Assembly (NCBI RefSeq): GCF_010499245.1
Contig: NZ_JAAGOW010000002.1
Coordinates: forward strand, 1,035,635-1,099,634
From: Variovorax sp. WS11
GTDB lineage: Bacteria > Pseudomonadota > Gammaproteobacteria > Burkholderiales > Burkholderiaceae_C
Length of the DNA stretch: 64,000 bases
Reading direction: 5' to 3'
Made by a program: the position numbers and the translations under genes. Below the pieces are notes generated by a model that was not told the DNA's origin, searched no databases, and saw nothing but the letters and a program-made list of their open reading frames with translations. This document shows positions 50,750-59,392 of the stretch, piece after piece; position 1 is the stretch's first letter; the number at the start of each line of letters is the position of its first letter.

Positions 50750-52192
50750 ATGGGCCAGAAACTCAAGATCACCGGCTGGGTCGCAGCCGGCGCCGTTGCC
50801 GGCGCGCTGACCACCGTCTCGTTGCAAACTGTTGCACGAGGTTCACTGGCTCCCCTCCCACTCGAAGAACTGCAGCAGCTTGCCGCCGTGTTCGGCATGG
50901 TGAAGAGCGACTACGTCGAGTCGGTCGACGAGAAAAAGCTCATCTCGGATGCGATCTCGGGCATGGTCGCCGGGCTCGATCCGCATTCGCAGTACTTCGA
51001 CAAGAAGTCCTTCAAGGAATTTCGAGAGGGCACCACCGGCCGCTTCGTCGGCGTGGGCATCGAGATCTCGCAGGAGGACGGCCTGATCAAGGTGGTGTCG
51101 CCGATCGAAGGCTCGCCCGCCTTCCGCGCCGGCCTCAAGCCGAACGACATGATCACCCGCATCGACGACACCGCCGTGCGCGGGCTCTCGCTCAACGAGG
51201 CGGTCAAGCGCATGCGGGGCGAGGCCAACACCAAGGTGCTGCTGACCATCTTCCGCAAGGACGAGAACCGCACCTTCCCGGTGACCATCACGCGCGAGGA
51301 GATCCGCACGCAATCGGTGCGCGGCAAGATGATGGAGCCGGGCTACGGCTGGATCCGCCTGTCGCAGTTCCAGGAGCGCACGGTCGACGACTTCGTCAAG
51401 AAGGTCGAAGAGATCTACAAGCAGGACCCCAACCTCAAGGGCCTGGTGCTGGACCTGCGCAACGACCCGGGCGGCCTGCTCGACGCGGCGGTGGCCATCT
51501 CGGCCGCCTTCCTGCCCGAGAACGTCACGGTGGTGTCCACCGACGGCCAACTGGCCGAGAGCAAGTCGGTCTACAAGGCCGCGCCGGAGTACTACCAGCG
51601 GCGCGCCGGCAGCGACCCCTTGCGCAACCTGCCCGCCGGGCTCAAGACGGTGCCGCTGGTGGTGCTGGTGAACGAAGGCTCGGCCTCCGCCAGCGAGATC
51701 GTCGCCGGGGCACTGCAAGACCACAAGCGCGCCATCGTGATGGGCAGCCAGACCTTCGGCAAGGGCTCGGTGCAGACGGTGCGCCCGCTCGGGCCGGACA
51801 CCGGCCTCAAGATCACGACGGCACGCTACTACACGCCCAGCGGCACCTCGATCCAGGCCAAGGGGATCGTGCCCAACGTGCTGATCGACGAAAGCGCCGA
51901 GGGCAGCCCCTTCGCGGCGCTGCGCATGCGCGAGGCCGACCTCGAGAAGCACCTGGCGAGCGGCCAGGGCCCCGAGGCGAAGGACCCCGAGCGCGAGAAG
52001 GCCCGCGACGAGGCCCGCAAGCGCCTCGAGGAAGAAGCCAAGAAGCCGCCGCAGGACCGCAAGGTGCCCGAGTTCGGCAACGAGAAGGACTTCCCGCTGG
52101 TGCAGGCGCTGAACCGGCTCAAGGGCCAGCCCGTGCTGGTGAGCAAGACCCAAGTGATCGTCGAGAACAAGGAAGAGAAGAAGGAAAACTGA
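50750..52192 (+). CDS. S41 carboxyl-terminal processing protease (CtpA-like)
   Basis: This 480-residue periplasmic protease has an N-terminal signal-anchor (about 8-25), a PDZ domain (about 92-175, GRFVGVGIEISQEDGLIKVVSPIEGSPAFRAGL), and a catalytic domain with Ser313 in GSASASE and Lys338 in TFGKGS, the Ser/Lys dyad. A charged coil-like tail (EKARDEARKRLEEEAKK) and long C-terminus follow. It trims the C-termini of periplasmic or cell-wall proteins. It is 103 bp after gpmA and 52 bp before the moeB-like gene; a GC hairpin (52203-52221) lies between. Confidence 0.93.
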   Translation: MGQKLKITGWVAAGAVAGALTTVSLQTVARGSLAPLPLEELQQLAAVFGMVKSDYVESVDEKKLISDAISGMVAGLDPHSQYFDKKSFKEFREGTTGRFVGVGIEISQEDGLIKVVSPIEGSPAFRAGLKPNDMITRIDDTAVRGLSLNEAVKRMRGEANTKVLLTIFRKDENRTFPVTITREEIRTQSVRGKMMEPGYGWIRLSQFQERTVDDFVKKVEEIYKQDPNLKGLVLDLRNDPGGLLDAAVAISAAFLPENVTVVSTDGQLAESKSVYKAAPEYYQRRAGSDPLRNLPAGLKTVPLVVLVNEGSASASEIVAGALQDHKRAIVMGSQTFGKGSVQTVRPLGPDTGLKITTARYYTPSGTSIQAKGIVPNVLIDESAEGSPFAALRMREADLEKHLASGQGPEAKDPEREKARDEARKRLEEEAKKPPQDRKVPEFGNEKDFPLVQALNRLKGQPVLVSKTQVIVENKEEKKEN

Positions 52193-52202
52193 TCCCGGCC
52201 AA

Positions 52203-52221
52203 GCTCCCCTGACCGGGGAGC
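52203..52221. repeat. Hairpin between the protease and moeB-like genes
   Basis: GCTCCCC-TGACC-GGGGAGC is a perfect 7-bp stem with a 5-base loop, 10 bases after the protease stop and 23 bases before the moeB ATG. It has no T-run; it could stabilise the upstream transcript or act as a weak terminator. Confidence 0.4.
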
Positions 52222-52244
52222 GCCGGCATCGGCCCGCGCGGCGC

Positions 52245-53006
52245 ATGGAAGACCAGGACCTGCTGCGCTACTCGCGCCACATCCTCCTCGAGGAATTCGG
52301 CATCGACGGCCAGGCGCGCGTCAGTGCCGGCCATGCGCTGGTGATCGGCGCCGGCGGGCTGGGCTCGCCGGTCGCGCTCTATCTGGCGGCGGCCGGCGTC
52401 GGCCACATCACGCTGGTCGACGACGACGAGGTCGACCTGACCAACCTCCAGCGCCAGATCGCCCACAGCACCGCCCGCGTCGGCCAGGCCAAGGTCGAAT
52501 CGGCGGCCGTGGCAATGCAGGACATCAACCCGGAGATCCGCATCGAGACCCACGTACAGCGGGCTGACGAGGCGCTGCTGGACCGCCTGGTCGCCAAGGC
52601 AGACGTGGTGATCGACTGCAGCGACAACTTCGCCACCCGGCATGCGGTGAACCGTGCCTGCGTGGCCCACGCCAAGCCCCTCGTGGCCGGTGCGGCCATC
52701 CGCTTCGACGGCCAGCTGAGCGTGTACGACACACGCGACGCCGCCTCCCCCTGCTATGCCTGCCTGTTCCCGCCCGACGCCGACTTCGAGGAAACCCGCT
52801 GCGCCGTGCTTGGCGTGTTCGCGCCGGTGGTCGGCACCATCGGCACGCTGGAGGCCAGCGAGGCCCTGAAGCTGCTGGCCGGCATCGGCCCCTCGCTGGC
52901 GGGCAGCCTGCTGATGTTCGACGGCCGGCGCACGGCCTTCGATACCTTGCGGGTGGCGCGCGATCCGGGCTGCAGCGTCTGCGGCCACCGCCCGGCGGCG
53001 GGCTGA
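52245..53006 (+). CDS. moeB: MoeB/ThiF-family adenylyltransferase
   Basis: MoeB adenylates the C-terminus of MoaD for molybdopterin synthesis; ThiF does the same with ThiS. The 253-residue E1-like enzyme has GAGGLGSPVALYLAAAGVGHITLVDDDEVDLTNLQRQIAH (ATP site), DCSDNFATRHAVNRAC, and two CxxC zinc pairs (CYAC and CSVC). It cannot be told from sequence alone whether MoaD or ThiS is the partner. A molybdopterin role would support the two formate dehydrogenases. Confidence 0.9.
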   Translation: MEDQDLLRYSRHILLEEFGIDGQARVSAGHALVIGAGGLGSPVALYLAAAGVGHITLVDDDEVDLTNLQRQIAHSTARVGQAKVESAAVAMQDINPEIRIETHVQRADEALLDRLVAKADVVIDCSDNFATRHAVNRACVAHAKPLVAGAAIRFDGQLSVYDTRDAASPCYACLFPPDADFEETRCAVLGVFAPVVGTIGTLEASEALKLLAGIGPSLAGSLLMFDGRRTAFDTLRVARDPGCSVCGHRPAAG

Positions 53007-53030
53007 TCGCCCTCGCCCGCGTCCGCCCGC

Positions 53031-53050
53031 GCTACTGCTACTGCTACTGC
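53031..53050. repeat. Hexamer repeat giving three tandem stop codons
   Basis: GCTACT is repeated three times and then GC. On the minus strand this reads CAG TAG CAG TAG CAG TAG, so the AsmA-like gene ends in three in-frame TAG codons at 53044-53046, 53038-53040 and 53032-53034. Confidence 0.85.
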
Positions 53051-55062
53051 TTCTTGGCCTTGGCCGCGCCGGCCGCCGCCTCGCGCGAGGCCGGCCGCTT
53101 GGCCTGCGCCAGCACCTCCTGGCAGTCGGCATCGACGCCTGGACCCGTTTCGACGGTGGCGGCAAGCGCCAGCAAGGGGTTCAGCGCCCCCAGCACAGCG
53201 GCGGCAGCGCCGCGCGTCGCCAGCGATCCGGCCTCCAGGCCGGCCCGGGGCGCGGCAAAGGTGCCGCCAATGATCAGCGGTGTGCGCAGCGACAGGATGC
53301 TCTTGTCCTTGGGCTGGGGCCGCACCACGAAATCCAGCGTCTCCTTCGACAGGCTGGCCTGGCCGCTCACATTGAAGACCGTGTCCTCGGTGTCCAGCAC
53401 AACGCTGCGGCTGTTCATGGTGCCCTTGTCGACATCGAAAGCCATCGCGGCACAGCGCAGCACCACGTTCCTGTCGCCGCGCAGAAGGAACTTGATGATC
53501 TCGCCGCCATCCAGCCCCATGAACTCCAGCAACAGGTTGCTGAACTGCCCTCGGCCCGTGAGCGCGGCGACGTCGCCGGAGGCATTGCCCAGCCAGCCCG
53601 CCACCGAGTTGCCGTGCCCGGAGAGATTGATCCGCCCGTCGAGCTTGCCGAAGCTGGTGCGCATGGTTTCGATCTTCGGGATCAGCCGGCTGAGCTGCAT
53701 CCCGCGGACCTCCAGCGCCGCCCGGATTTCGGCCGGGTTCTGCGCGCCGTCGATGCGTATCGCCCCAGCGAGCGTCCCGCTGGCCACACCCAGATTGAGG
53801 GGGTCGAGTGTCAGGACGCCATCCTTCAGCTTGATCTGCACGCTGCCCTTGTCCAGCGGCAGCTCGCGCACGTTGCGGATGCGTTCGGCGGTGTACTTCA
53901 CCTCGGCGTTCATGGCACGCAGGCGCTCGAAGTCCAGCGTGGCGTCGGGCAGCACCTTCCGCCCGGAGTCGCGCTTGGCCCGCTTGACCTCGGTGATGCT
54001 CGGCGGCGGCGCCACGCCTTCGATGGCCTTGGCCGAGCGCTCGGTCGGCGGCAGGCCGATCAGCGGTCCGAGGTCGTCCATGTCCATCACGCGCGAACGC
54101 AGGGTGCCGGAGAGGGAGGGAATCTTCTGCGACTGGTCGAATTTCATGTCACCGCCGATGTCGGACAGGCCCAGCTTGCCCTTGAGCCCCGCCGCTTCCC
54201 ACAGCCTGGCGCGCTTGCGCAGCTCGCCGCTCAGCGCATAGGGCGAGGTCTGGGGCAATGCGATGCCGAGCAGGCCGTACAGATCGCCCAGGTTCTGCCC
54301 CTTCAGGTCGAATCGGGCATCGATGCCGTCCAGGCTGGCCAGTTCGGCCACCGTGCCCTTGGCTTTCAGCCGCGTGTGGCCGGCGGCCGCATCGATCTCC
54401 AGCGGGAACGGCGGCTGGCCGGCCGCGTTGAGCTGCAGCACGTTGCCGGTCCGGCCCTGGGCCGTCAGCGGCTGCCGCTGATAGCGCCCCTTGATCCGGA
54501 AGTCCAGCGGCATCTCGCCGCGGCTGCTGTCGTAGCTGAAGTCGGCGTGCAGATCCACGCCCAGGTGCTCCGCCAGGAAGTCGAGCGTGCCCTGGTCGAC
54601 TTCCATCAGGCCGATGACCGGCACCGTGCCCTCGTCCGAGGTGTTCTTGCCCAGCGCCCAGGTGCGCCGGCCGTCCTCCTCCATCTGCAGGCCCAGCACG
54701 GGGGAGGTCAGGGCCAGCTGAGGGATCACGACGCGCCCGGACAGCAACGGCCACAGCCGGATGTCGAAGGCCGCGCGCTCGGCCCGCACCAGGTAGGGCT
54801 CGCGCGCCCAGGACGGGTTGGCGAACTCGACGCCGTCGAGCTTCACGGCCGCGCTGCGCCACCCCAGGTCGACGTCCAGGCGGCGGGTGATCTCGAACTT
54901 GCGCCCGGTCCGTTCGCTGACGTAGCGATTGAGCGGCTCGCGCAGGGCGTCCCATGGAAACAGGGCCAGCAGCAGCAAGAGCGCCGCGAGCAGCCCCAGC
55001 AAGACCGCGCCGATCCGCATCCAGATCGACAAGCGCGGCTTCGGGGCGGTCGTCGAGGTCAC
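53044..55062 (-). CDS. AsmA-family envelope protein
   Basis: This 672-residue protein has an N-terminal helix (about residues 15-37) and a long periplasmic chain of AsmA type: LNRYVSERTGRKFEITRRLDVDLGW near residue 45, VEFANPSWAREPYLVRAERAAFDIRLWPLLSGRVVIPQLALTSP, and the C-terminal beta-rich AsmA domain with VDKGTMNSRSVVLDTEDTVFNVSGQASL and PGVDADCQEVLAQA. AsmA-like proteins may bridge the envelope and carry phospholipid. The start is GTG overlapping the stop of the small upstream gene as GTGA (55059-55062). It ends in three tandem TAG codons. Confidence 0.9.
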   Translation of the reverse strand: MTSTTAPKPRLSIWMRIGAVLLGLLAALLLLLALFPWDALREPLNRYVSERTGRKFEITRRLDVDLGWRSAAVKLDGVEFANPSWAREPYLVRAERAAFDIRLWPLLSGRVVIPQLALTSPVLGLQMEEDGRRTWALGKNTSDEGTVPVIGLMEVDQGTLDFLAEHLGVDLHADFSYDSSRGEMPLDFRIKGRYQRQPLTAQGRTGNVLQLNAAGQPPFPLEIDAAAGHTRLKAKGTVAELASLDGIDARFDLKGQNLGDLYGLLGIALPQTSPYALSGELRKRARLWEAAGLKGKLGLSDIGGDMKFDQSQKIPSLSGTLRSRVMDMDDLGPLIGLPPTERSAKAIEGVAPPPSITEVKRAKRDSGRKVLPDATLDFERLRAMNAEVKYTAERIRNVRELPLDKGSVQIKLKDGVLTLDPLNLGVASGTLAGAIRIDGAQNPAEIRAALEVRGMQLSRLIPKIETMRTSFGKLDGRINLSGHGNSVAGWLGNASGDVAALTGRGQFSNLLLEFMGLDGGEIIKFLLRGDRNVVLRCAAMAFDVDKGTMNSRSVVLDTEDTVFNVSGQASLSKETLDFVVRPQPKDKSILSLRTPLIIGGTFAAPRAGLEAGSLATRGAAAAVLGALNPLLALAATVETGPGVDADCQEVLAQAKRPASREAAAGAAKAKKQ

Positions 55063-55265
55063 GGCACCGTGGTCTTTCGATCCGGCGTCGCGGTAACGGA
55101 AGCGGGTGAGACGAGGAAACACAGCGCCGTGGCGCCGACGGTCGCGGCAGCGGCGGCAGACTCGACCAGCTTCAGCTCGGCGTTCGCGGGCTCGCCGGTC
55201 GCCACCACCGCCGCGGCGGCCAGGGTCAACAGGCCAATGGCCCCGTAATTCCACATCATCTTCAT
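55059..55265 (-). CDS. Small membrane/exported hypothetical protein before the AsmA-like gene
   Basis: This 68-residue protein opens MKMMWNYGAIGLLTLAAAAVV, then a short linker and a second hydrophobic stretch (AAAAATVGATALCFLV). It may be a two-helix membrane protein or an exported peptide. Its stop overlaps the GTG of the AsmA-like gene. An alternative start 40 codons upstream (55385) adds an Arg/Pro-rich stretch that looks non-coding. I recognise no family. Confidence 0.5.
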   Translation of the reverse strand: MKMMWNYGAIGLLTLAAAAVVATGEPANAELKLVESAAAAATVGATALCFLVSPASVTATPDRKTTVP

Positions 55266-55612
55266 CTCGGCACCTCGGCACCTCGGCGGCGGGGGTTGAA
55301 GCCGGGGCGAAAAACCGCCGCGGCTCGATGCTGGGAGCGTAGGGGGCGCCCGGTCGCGCCGGGGTCGGCGCCCGACCGCAGCCACTGTGAGGCGCAGCCT
55401 ACGGCAGTCGAAAACTGCTAATGAATCCGGAGTGGCGGGTTCTTCACAGCTTCTCAGCCCACAGAATTCGTAAGAACAAGCCTACAAACCCAACACGCCG
55501 CAGCGGGCATCATGCCGGCTGGCCCACCGCAGCAGCATTTACAACAATAGCTATCATCGCGGTCATCCGTTAAGGTCGCGAAGTTTCATTGCAGGCAGAC
55601 GCGCGGTTCTCC
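55266..55612. other. 347-bp intergenic region between divergent genes
   Basis: The gap must hold promoters for the small gene on the minus strand and the receiver gene on the plus strand. It is GC-rich near the minus gene and AT-richer around 55420-55590. A motif CAATAGCTATCAT at 55545-55557 resembles a -10 (TATCAT, 55552-55557), but I find no convincing -35. No RNA gene or repeat is evident. Confidence 0.4.
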
Positions 55613-56017
55613 ATGGACCCCAGATTGAAAACCTACATCGTCGAAGACAACGTCACGATCCGCGAGAACCTCGTCGGCACTCTGGAAGAACTCACGTGCA
55701 TCTCGGCCGTCGGCTTTGCCGAGACCGAGGCGGAGGCTGTTCGCTGGCTGGCGGAGAACAGCGACCAGTGGGAACTGGCGATCGTCGATCTGTTCCTGAA
55801 GCAAGGCAGTGGCCTGGGCGTGCTGCAGGCCGTGAGTACACGCCGGCCCGACCAGAAGATCGTGGTGCTCAGCAACTACGCCACGCCCGATATCCGCAAG
55901 CGCTGCGCCCAGTTCGGCGTGGATGCGGTCTTCGACAAGTCGAACGAGATCGATGCACTGATCGACTTTTGCATCGAGCAGTCCTCGACGCTTCGGCAGA
56001 CCTCGGGCTCGAGCTGA
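55613..56017 (+). CDS. Stand-alone response-regulator receiver protein
   Basis: This 134-residue protein is a single CheY-like receiver domain: acidic pair ED at residues 11-12, phospho-acceptor Asp59 in IVDLFL, and Lys in DKSNEID near residue 111. It has no output domain, so it acts by protein contact, for example with the histidine kinase or regulator next door. A TTG eight codons upstream is open; the ATG is preferred. Confidence 0.88.
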   Translation: MDPRLKTYIVEDNVTIRENLVGTLEELTCISAVGFAETEAEAVRWLAENSDQWELAIVDLFLKQGSGLGVLQAVSTRRPDQKIVVLSNYATPDIRKRCAQFGVDAVFDKSNEIDALIDFCIEQSSTLRQTSGSS

Positions 56018-56091
56018 AGCCGTCCACCCCGGTCGCGCCGATGGCCCCGTTCGTGCGGCGCCCCCGCCTCGGCGAGGGCGGCTCGCGCCGC

Positions 56092-56724
56092 TCAATCGAT
56101 CAGCTTGTTTTTGAGCGCGTAGTACGTGAGGTCGCTGTTGGAGGAGAGATTCATCTTCTCCATGAGTCGCGTGCGGTAGGTGCTGACCGTTTTGACCGAG
56201 AGCGAGAGGGTCTTGGCGATGTCCCCCGCCGTCTCGCCCTTGGCGAGCTTGAGGAACACCTGGAACTCGCGTTCCGACAGCTGTTCGTGCGGGGCCGCGT
56301 CGTCCTTGCGGTCGAGCTGCCGCGCCAGCAACTCGGCCACCGCGGGCGTGATGTAGCGACGGCCCAGGGAGATGGTGCGGATCGCATTGACGATCTCGAT
56401 CGGATCGCATTCCTTGTTGAGGTAGCCGCTCGCGCCCTGCCGGATCAGGTTCATCGCGTAGTGCTCCTCGGGGTAGCCGCTGAGGATGAGGATGCCCACG
56501 TCCGGGGCCTTGGCGCGGATCATCGCCAGCGCGTCGATGCCGCTTTGCCCGGGCATCGACAAGTCCATCACCAGCACGTCGAGCTCGGTGGTGCGCACCA
56601 GCTCGATCGCCTCGCGGCCGCTGGCAGCCTCCCCCACCACGCGCAAGTCGACATGTTCCGAGAAGAACTGCCGCAGGCCGGAGCGCACGATGGCATGGTC
56701 ATCCACAATTCCGATCTTGATCAT
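56092..56724 (-). CDS. NarL/FixJ-type LuxR response regulator
   Basis: This 210-residue two-component regulator has a receiver (acid pair D8/D9, phospho-acceptor Asp54 in VMDLSMPGQSG) and a C-terminal LuxR helix-turn-helix (about 145-205, LSEREFQVFLKLAKGETAGDIAKTLSLSVKTVSTYRTRLMEKM). It resembles GacA/UvrY-like regulators. It is divergent from the CHASE3 kinase, so they probably form the pair. Confidence 0.93.
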   Translation of the reverse strand: MIKIGIVDDHAIVRSGLRQFFSEHVDLRVVGEAASGREAIELVRTTELDVLVMDLSMPGQSGIDALAMIRAKAPDVGILILSGYPEEHYAMNLIRQGASGYLNKECDPIEIVNAIRTISLGRRYITPAVAELLARQLDRKDDAAPHEQLSEREFQVFLKLAKGETAGDIAKTLSLSVKTVSTYRTRLMEKMNLSSNSDLTYYALKNKLID

Positions 56725-56831
56725 CTGGTACCTTCTTTGTCGTGTCGCGGCCTTTTGCGTCGCAGCAAACTGCCCCCTGGTTCACGTCGATTATTCCTGA
56801 ATTTGCACTGTTCGCGTCGCGCGGAGACCCC

Positions 56832-58208
56832 ATGCGCTGGTTAGCTTTCCCGAAGATGGCCGCCGGCCTCACGCTCGCCATGCTCGCGGCGCTCGCGCTC
56901 GTGGGCATCAACGAGGCGGGCTACCGACAGTCTACGCAGGCCCTGACCGAGATCGGCGAGGCGCAGCGCATACGGGTCGCACTCAACCTGCTGCTGCAAA
57001 GCATCGTCGATGCTGAAACGGGCCAGCGCGGGTATCTGTTGACGGGAGAAGCGCGCTATCGCGAGCCCTACGACAGCTCCGTGAAGAAGGTCGATGGCCA
57101 GCTGGCCGCCTTGCAGTCGCTCTACGCCCAACGCCCTGCCGAGGCAGCGCGCCTGGCTCAGCTCGCCAAGCACGTCTCGCGCAAGCTCGCCGAGATCGAC
57201 ATGAGCGTGCGGCTGCGGCAGGAGGGCAACGACGACGCCTGGAAGTTCGTGATCACCACCGACGTCGGCCGCGAGGAGATGGAAGCCATCCGGCACCAGG
57301 CCGGCGAGCTCGTCGAGCTCAGCAACGAGGCCTTGATGCGGGGGCAGGCGCAGGTCTCGAAGTCGCTGAGCTTCGCGCGCATCGGCATCGGGCTGGTGGC
57401 GCTGGCGGGGCTGGCCGCCTTCTATCTTTACCTGCGGCAGACGCATGCACTGCGCTCGGCCGGCGAGCGCCAGCAGGAAGCCCTGCAGCGCGAGCGCAAC
57501 GCGCTGGAGAACGAGGTGCGGGACCGGACCGCCACGCTGGCCGAGCTCGCCACCCACCTGCAGGAGGTGCGGGAGACCGAGCGCGGCTTCCTCGCGCGCG
57601 AGCTGCACGACGAGCTGGGCTCGCTGCTGACTGCGGCCAAGCTCGACGTCGCGCGGCTGAAGTCGCGCCTGGTCGATTCGCCGGACGCGATACAGCGGCT
57701 GCAGCACCTGAACGAGCTGCTCAACAGCGGCATCGCGCTTAAGCGCCGCATCATCGAGGACCTGAGACCCTCCTCGCTCTCCAACCTGGGCCTCATCGCG
57801 TCGCTCGAGATTCTGGGCCGGGAGTTCGCCGAGCGCTCCGGCATCGAGATCGAGATGGTGCTGGAGCCGGTGGCGCTCGACGAAGGCAACGAGCTCACCG
57901 TCTATCGCATGGTGCAGGAGAGCCTGACCAACATCGGCAAGTACGCGCAGGCGACCGAGGCCAGCATCGTGATGAAGAACTACGGCAGCCACGTGGTGGT
58001 CGAGGTGAGCGATAACGGCAAGGGCTTCGATGCCCAGGCCACGCGCGTCTCCTCCCACGGCCTGGCGGGCATGCGCCATCGCGTGGAGACGGCCAAGGGC
58101 AGGCTGACCGTCTCGTCCGCACCGGGCCAAGGGACACGCCTGAGCGCCAGCCTGCCTGCCTCCGGGACAACGCCGGCGGCCCCTGCCCCGGCTCGGCAGC
58201 GGGCCTGA
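56832..58208 (+). CDS. CHASE3-domain histidine kinase (NarX/LuxR-type HisKA_3)
   Basis: This 458-residue membrane kinase has helices at about residues 9-26 and 183-201 with a CHASE3-like sensor domain between (VDAETGQRGYLLTGE at residues 59-73). A coiled coil leads to the HisKA_3 site, His259 in ARELHDELGSLL, then the ATPase domain with ESLTNIGKYAQA and DNGKGF. The signal is unknown. It is divergent from the LuxR-type regulator and upstream of the small stress-like genes. Confidence 0.92.
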   Translation: MRWLAFPKMAAGLTLAMLAALALVGINEAGYRQSTQALTEIGEAQRIRVALNLLLQSIVDAETGQRGYLLTGEARYREPYDSSVKKVDGQLAALQSLYAQRPAEAARLAQLAKHVSRKLAEIDMSVRLRQEGNDDAWKFVITTDVGREEMEAIRHQAGELVELSNEALMRGQAQVSKSLSFARIGIGLVALAGLAAFYLYLRQTHALRSAGERQQEALQRERNALENEVRDRTATLAELATHLQEVRETERGFLARELHDELGSLLTAAKLDVARLKSRLVDSPDAIQRLQHLNELLNSGIALKRRIIEDLRPSSLSNLGLIASLEILGREFAERSGIEIEMVLEPVALDEGNELTVYRMVQESLTNIGKYAQATEASIVMKNYGSHVVVEVSDNGKGFDAQATRVSSHGLAGMRHRVETAKGRLTVSSAPGQGTRLSASLPASGTTPAAPAPARQRA

Positions 58209-58222
58209 GTGCAGGCCTCGCC

Positions 58223-58252
58223 GGAGAGCGCGGCCGCGATTCGGCCCTCTCC
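58223..58252 (+). terminator. Strong hairpin after the kinase gene
   Basis: GGAGAG (58223-58228) pairs with CTCTCC (58247-58252), and inside it GGCCG pairs with CGGCC around a CGATT loop. It starts 14 bases after the kinase stop. There is no T-run, so it may be a weak or Rho-assisted terminator. Confidence 0.45.
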
Positions 58253-58284
58253 TACGCCCCCAGACCTTGGCTGCTGACAGGTTC

Positions 58285-58333
58285 GCGCAGGGCGCTCATC
58301 TAATGTCCTCCCCATGCTCTTCGCGCCCTGCGC
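58285..58333. promoter_or_regulatory. 11-bp perfect inverted repeat upstream of the DUF1328 gene
   Basis: Arms GCGCAGGGCGC (58285-58295) and GCGCCCTGCGC (58323-58333) match perfectly around 27 bases. They lie 46-94 bases upstream of the DUF1328 ATG. This may be an operator, or a hairpin in the 5' leader of the stress operon. Confidence 0.5.
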
Positions 58334-58378
58334 AGGGCCGTGATCCACAACAACGAGACACGCGAAAAGGAGTCCAGC

Positions 58379-58540
58379 ATGTTGTATTACGCAGTCGTGT
58401 TCCTGGTCATTGCCCTGATCGCCGCCCTCTTCGGCTTCGGCGGTATCGCGGCCAGCGCCGTGGGCATCGCGAAGATCCTCTTCGTCATCTTCATCGTGCT
58501 GGCACTCGCCAGTTTCATCGCGGGCTTGATGCGACGATGA
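58379..58540 (+). CDS. DUF1328 (YtjA-like) small membrane protein
   Basis: This 53-residue protein (MLYYAVVFLVIALIAALFGFGGIA and a C-terminal GLMRR) is almost entirely two membrane helices, the DUF1328/YtjA pattern. Such genes respond to envelope or osmotic stress. AAAAGGAG precedes the ATG. It starts the group of small genes that runs to 60.4 kb. Confidence 0.9.
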   Translation: MLYYAVVFLVIALIAALFGFGGIAASAVGIAKILFVIFIVLALASFIAGLMRR

Positions 58541-58598
58541 CAGCATCGTTACGATGAGCGGGCTCTCGCACCATTTCTCTTCCGGAAGGACTTTTTTC

Positions 58599-58973
58599 AT
58601 GAGCACGATCAAGACCCCGTCGCAGCTGGCTGAAGAGGCACGTCAAACTGCCAGCGATGCCATCGACAGCACCCGCGCCTATGCGCAGAACGCGGTAAAT
58701 GCCGCCGGCGAGAAGGTTCGCGACCTGCGCCGCGAGGCCGAACCCACGGTAGAACAGCTGGCGGCCCGCGTTCAGCAGGCGGTGCAGCGCGGCCTCGACG
58801 CCGCCTCGACGACCAGCGCGCGCGCCCAGCGCCGCCTGGAACAGGCGGCCGACGTGACGGGCCGCTACATCGCGGACCAGCCGGTGCGTTCGGTGCTCAT
58901 CGCCGCAGCGGCCGGCGCGGCCATCACCGCGCTGATCGTGCTCGCCAGCCGCCGCAGCCGGGACGACTATTGA
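58599..58973 (+). CDS. YqjD/ElaB-like (DUF883) inner-membrane protein
   Basis: This 124-residue protein has a long amphipathic helical N-terminus (residues 1-88), then RYIADQPVRSVLIAAAAGAAITALIVLASRR, the C-terminal tail anchor typical of YqjD/ElaB proteins that bind ribosomes and the membrane in stationary phase. CGGAAGGA lies upstream of the ATG. Confidence 0.88.
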   Translation: MSTIKTPSQLAEEARQTASDAIDSTRAYAQNAVNAAGEKVRDLRREAEPTVEQLAARVQQAVQRGLDAASTTSARAQRRLEQAADVTGRYIADQPVRSVLIAAAAGAAITALIVLASRRSRDDY

Positions 58974-59011
58974 TCTGAGCCGCTCCGTCCCTGCCGCCGC
59001 CTGCCGCACCC

Positions 59012-59392
59012 ATGCTCCATCCCATTTTTTCGACGGTGCTCAGGCATCCGGAACTGATCGCCGAACATGCCTCGAACTATGCGGCGCTGATCAGGCTGGA
59101 GACGGCGGAGGCCAGCAGGGGCCTGATGGCACGCCTCATCGCGGGCGTGCTCGCGGTGGCCAGTGCGATGCTGGCCCTCGGCCTGACGGGTACGGCCGTC
59201 ATGCTCGGCGTCATGCAAGGCACATTTCATTGGGTGCTGATCGCCGTTCCCGGCGCTTCGGCGCTCATCGCACTCGTCGCCGGCTATGTCGCCGCGCGAC
59301 CCGTCGCTTTCCATGGATTCGACGAATTGCGCTCGCAGGTCGATGCCGACGTCCACGCCCTCCGGGCCGCAGGAGAGAGCCGTGCGGGTTGA
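59012..59392 (+). CDS. YqjE-like membrane protein (phage-holin-family label)
   Basis: This 126-residue protein has an amphipathic start (HASNYAALIRLETAEAS) and two membrane helices (about 40-62 and 70-95). It fits the YqjE/holin-superfamily III small proteins that accompany YqjD. Calling it a phage holin would mislead: there is no prophage here. The next gene overlaps its end by 11 bases. Confidence 0.85.
   Translation: MLHPIFSTVLRHPELIAEHASNYAALIRLETAEASRGLMARLIAGVLAVASAMLALGLTGTAVMLGVMQGTFHWVLIAVPGASALIALVAGYVAARPVAFHGFDELRSQVDADVHALRAAGESRAG

Noticed and set aside
59012..59392. Phage holin, hinting at a prophage
   Set aside because: No other phage genes are present and the setting beside a YqjD-like protein fits the host YqjE family.
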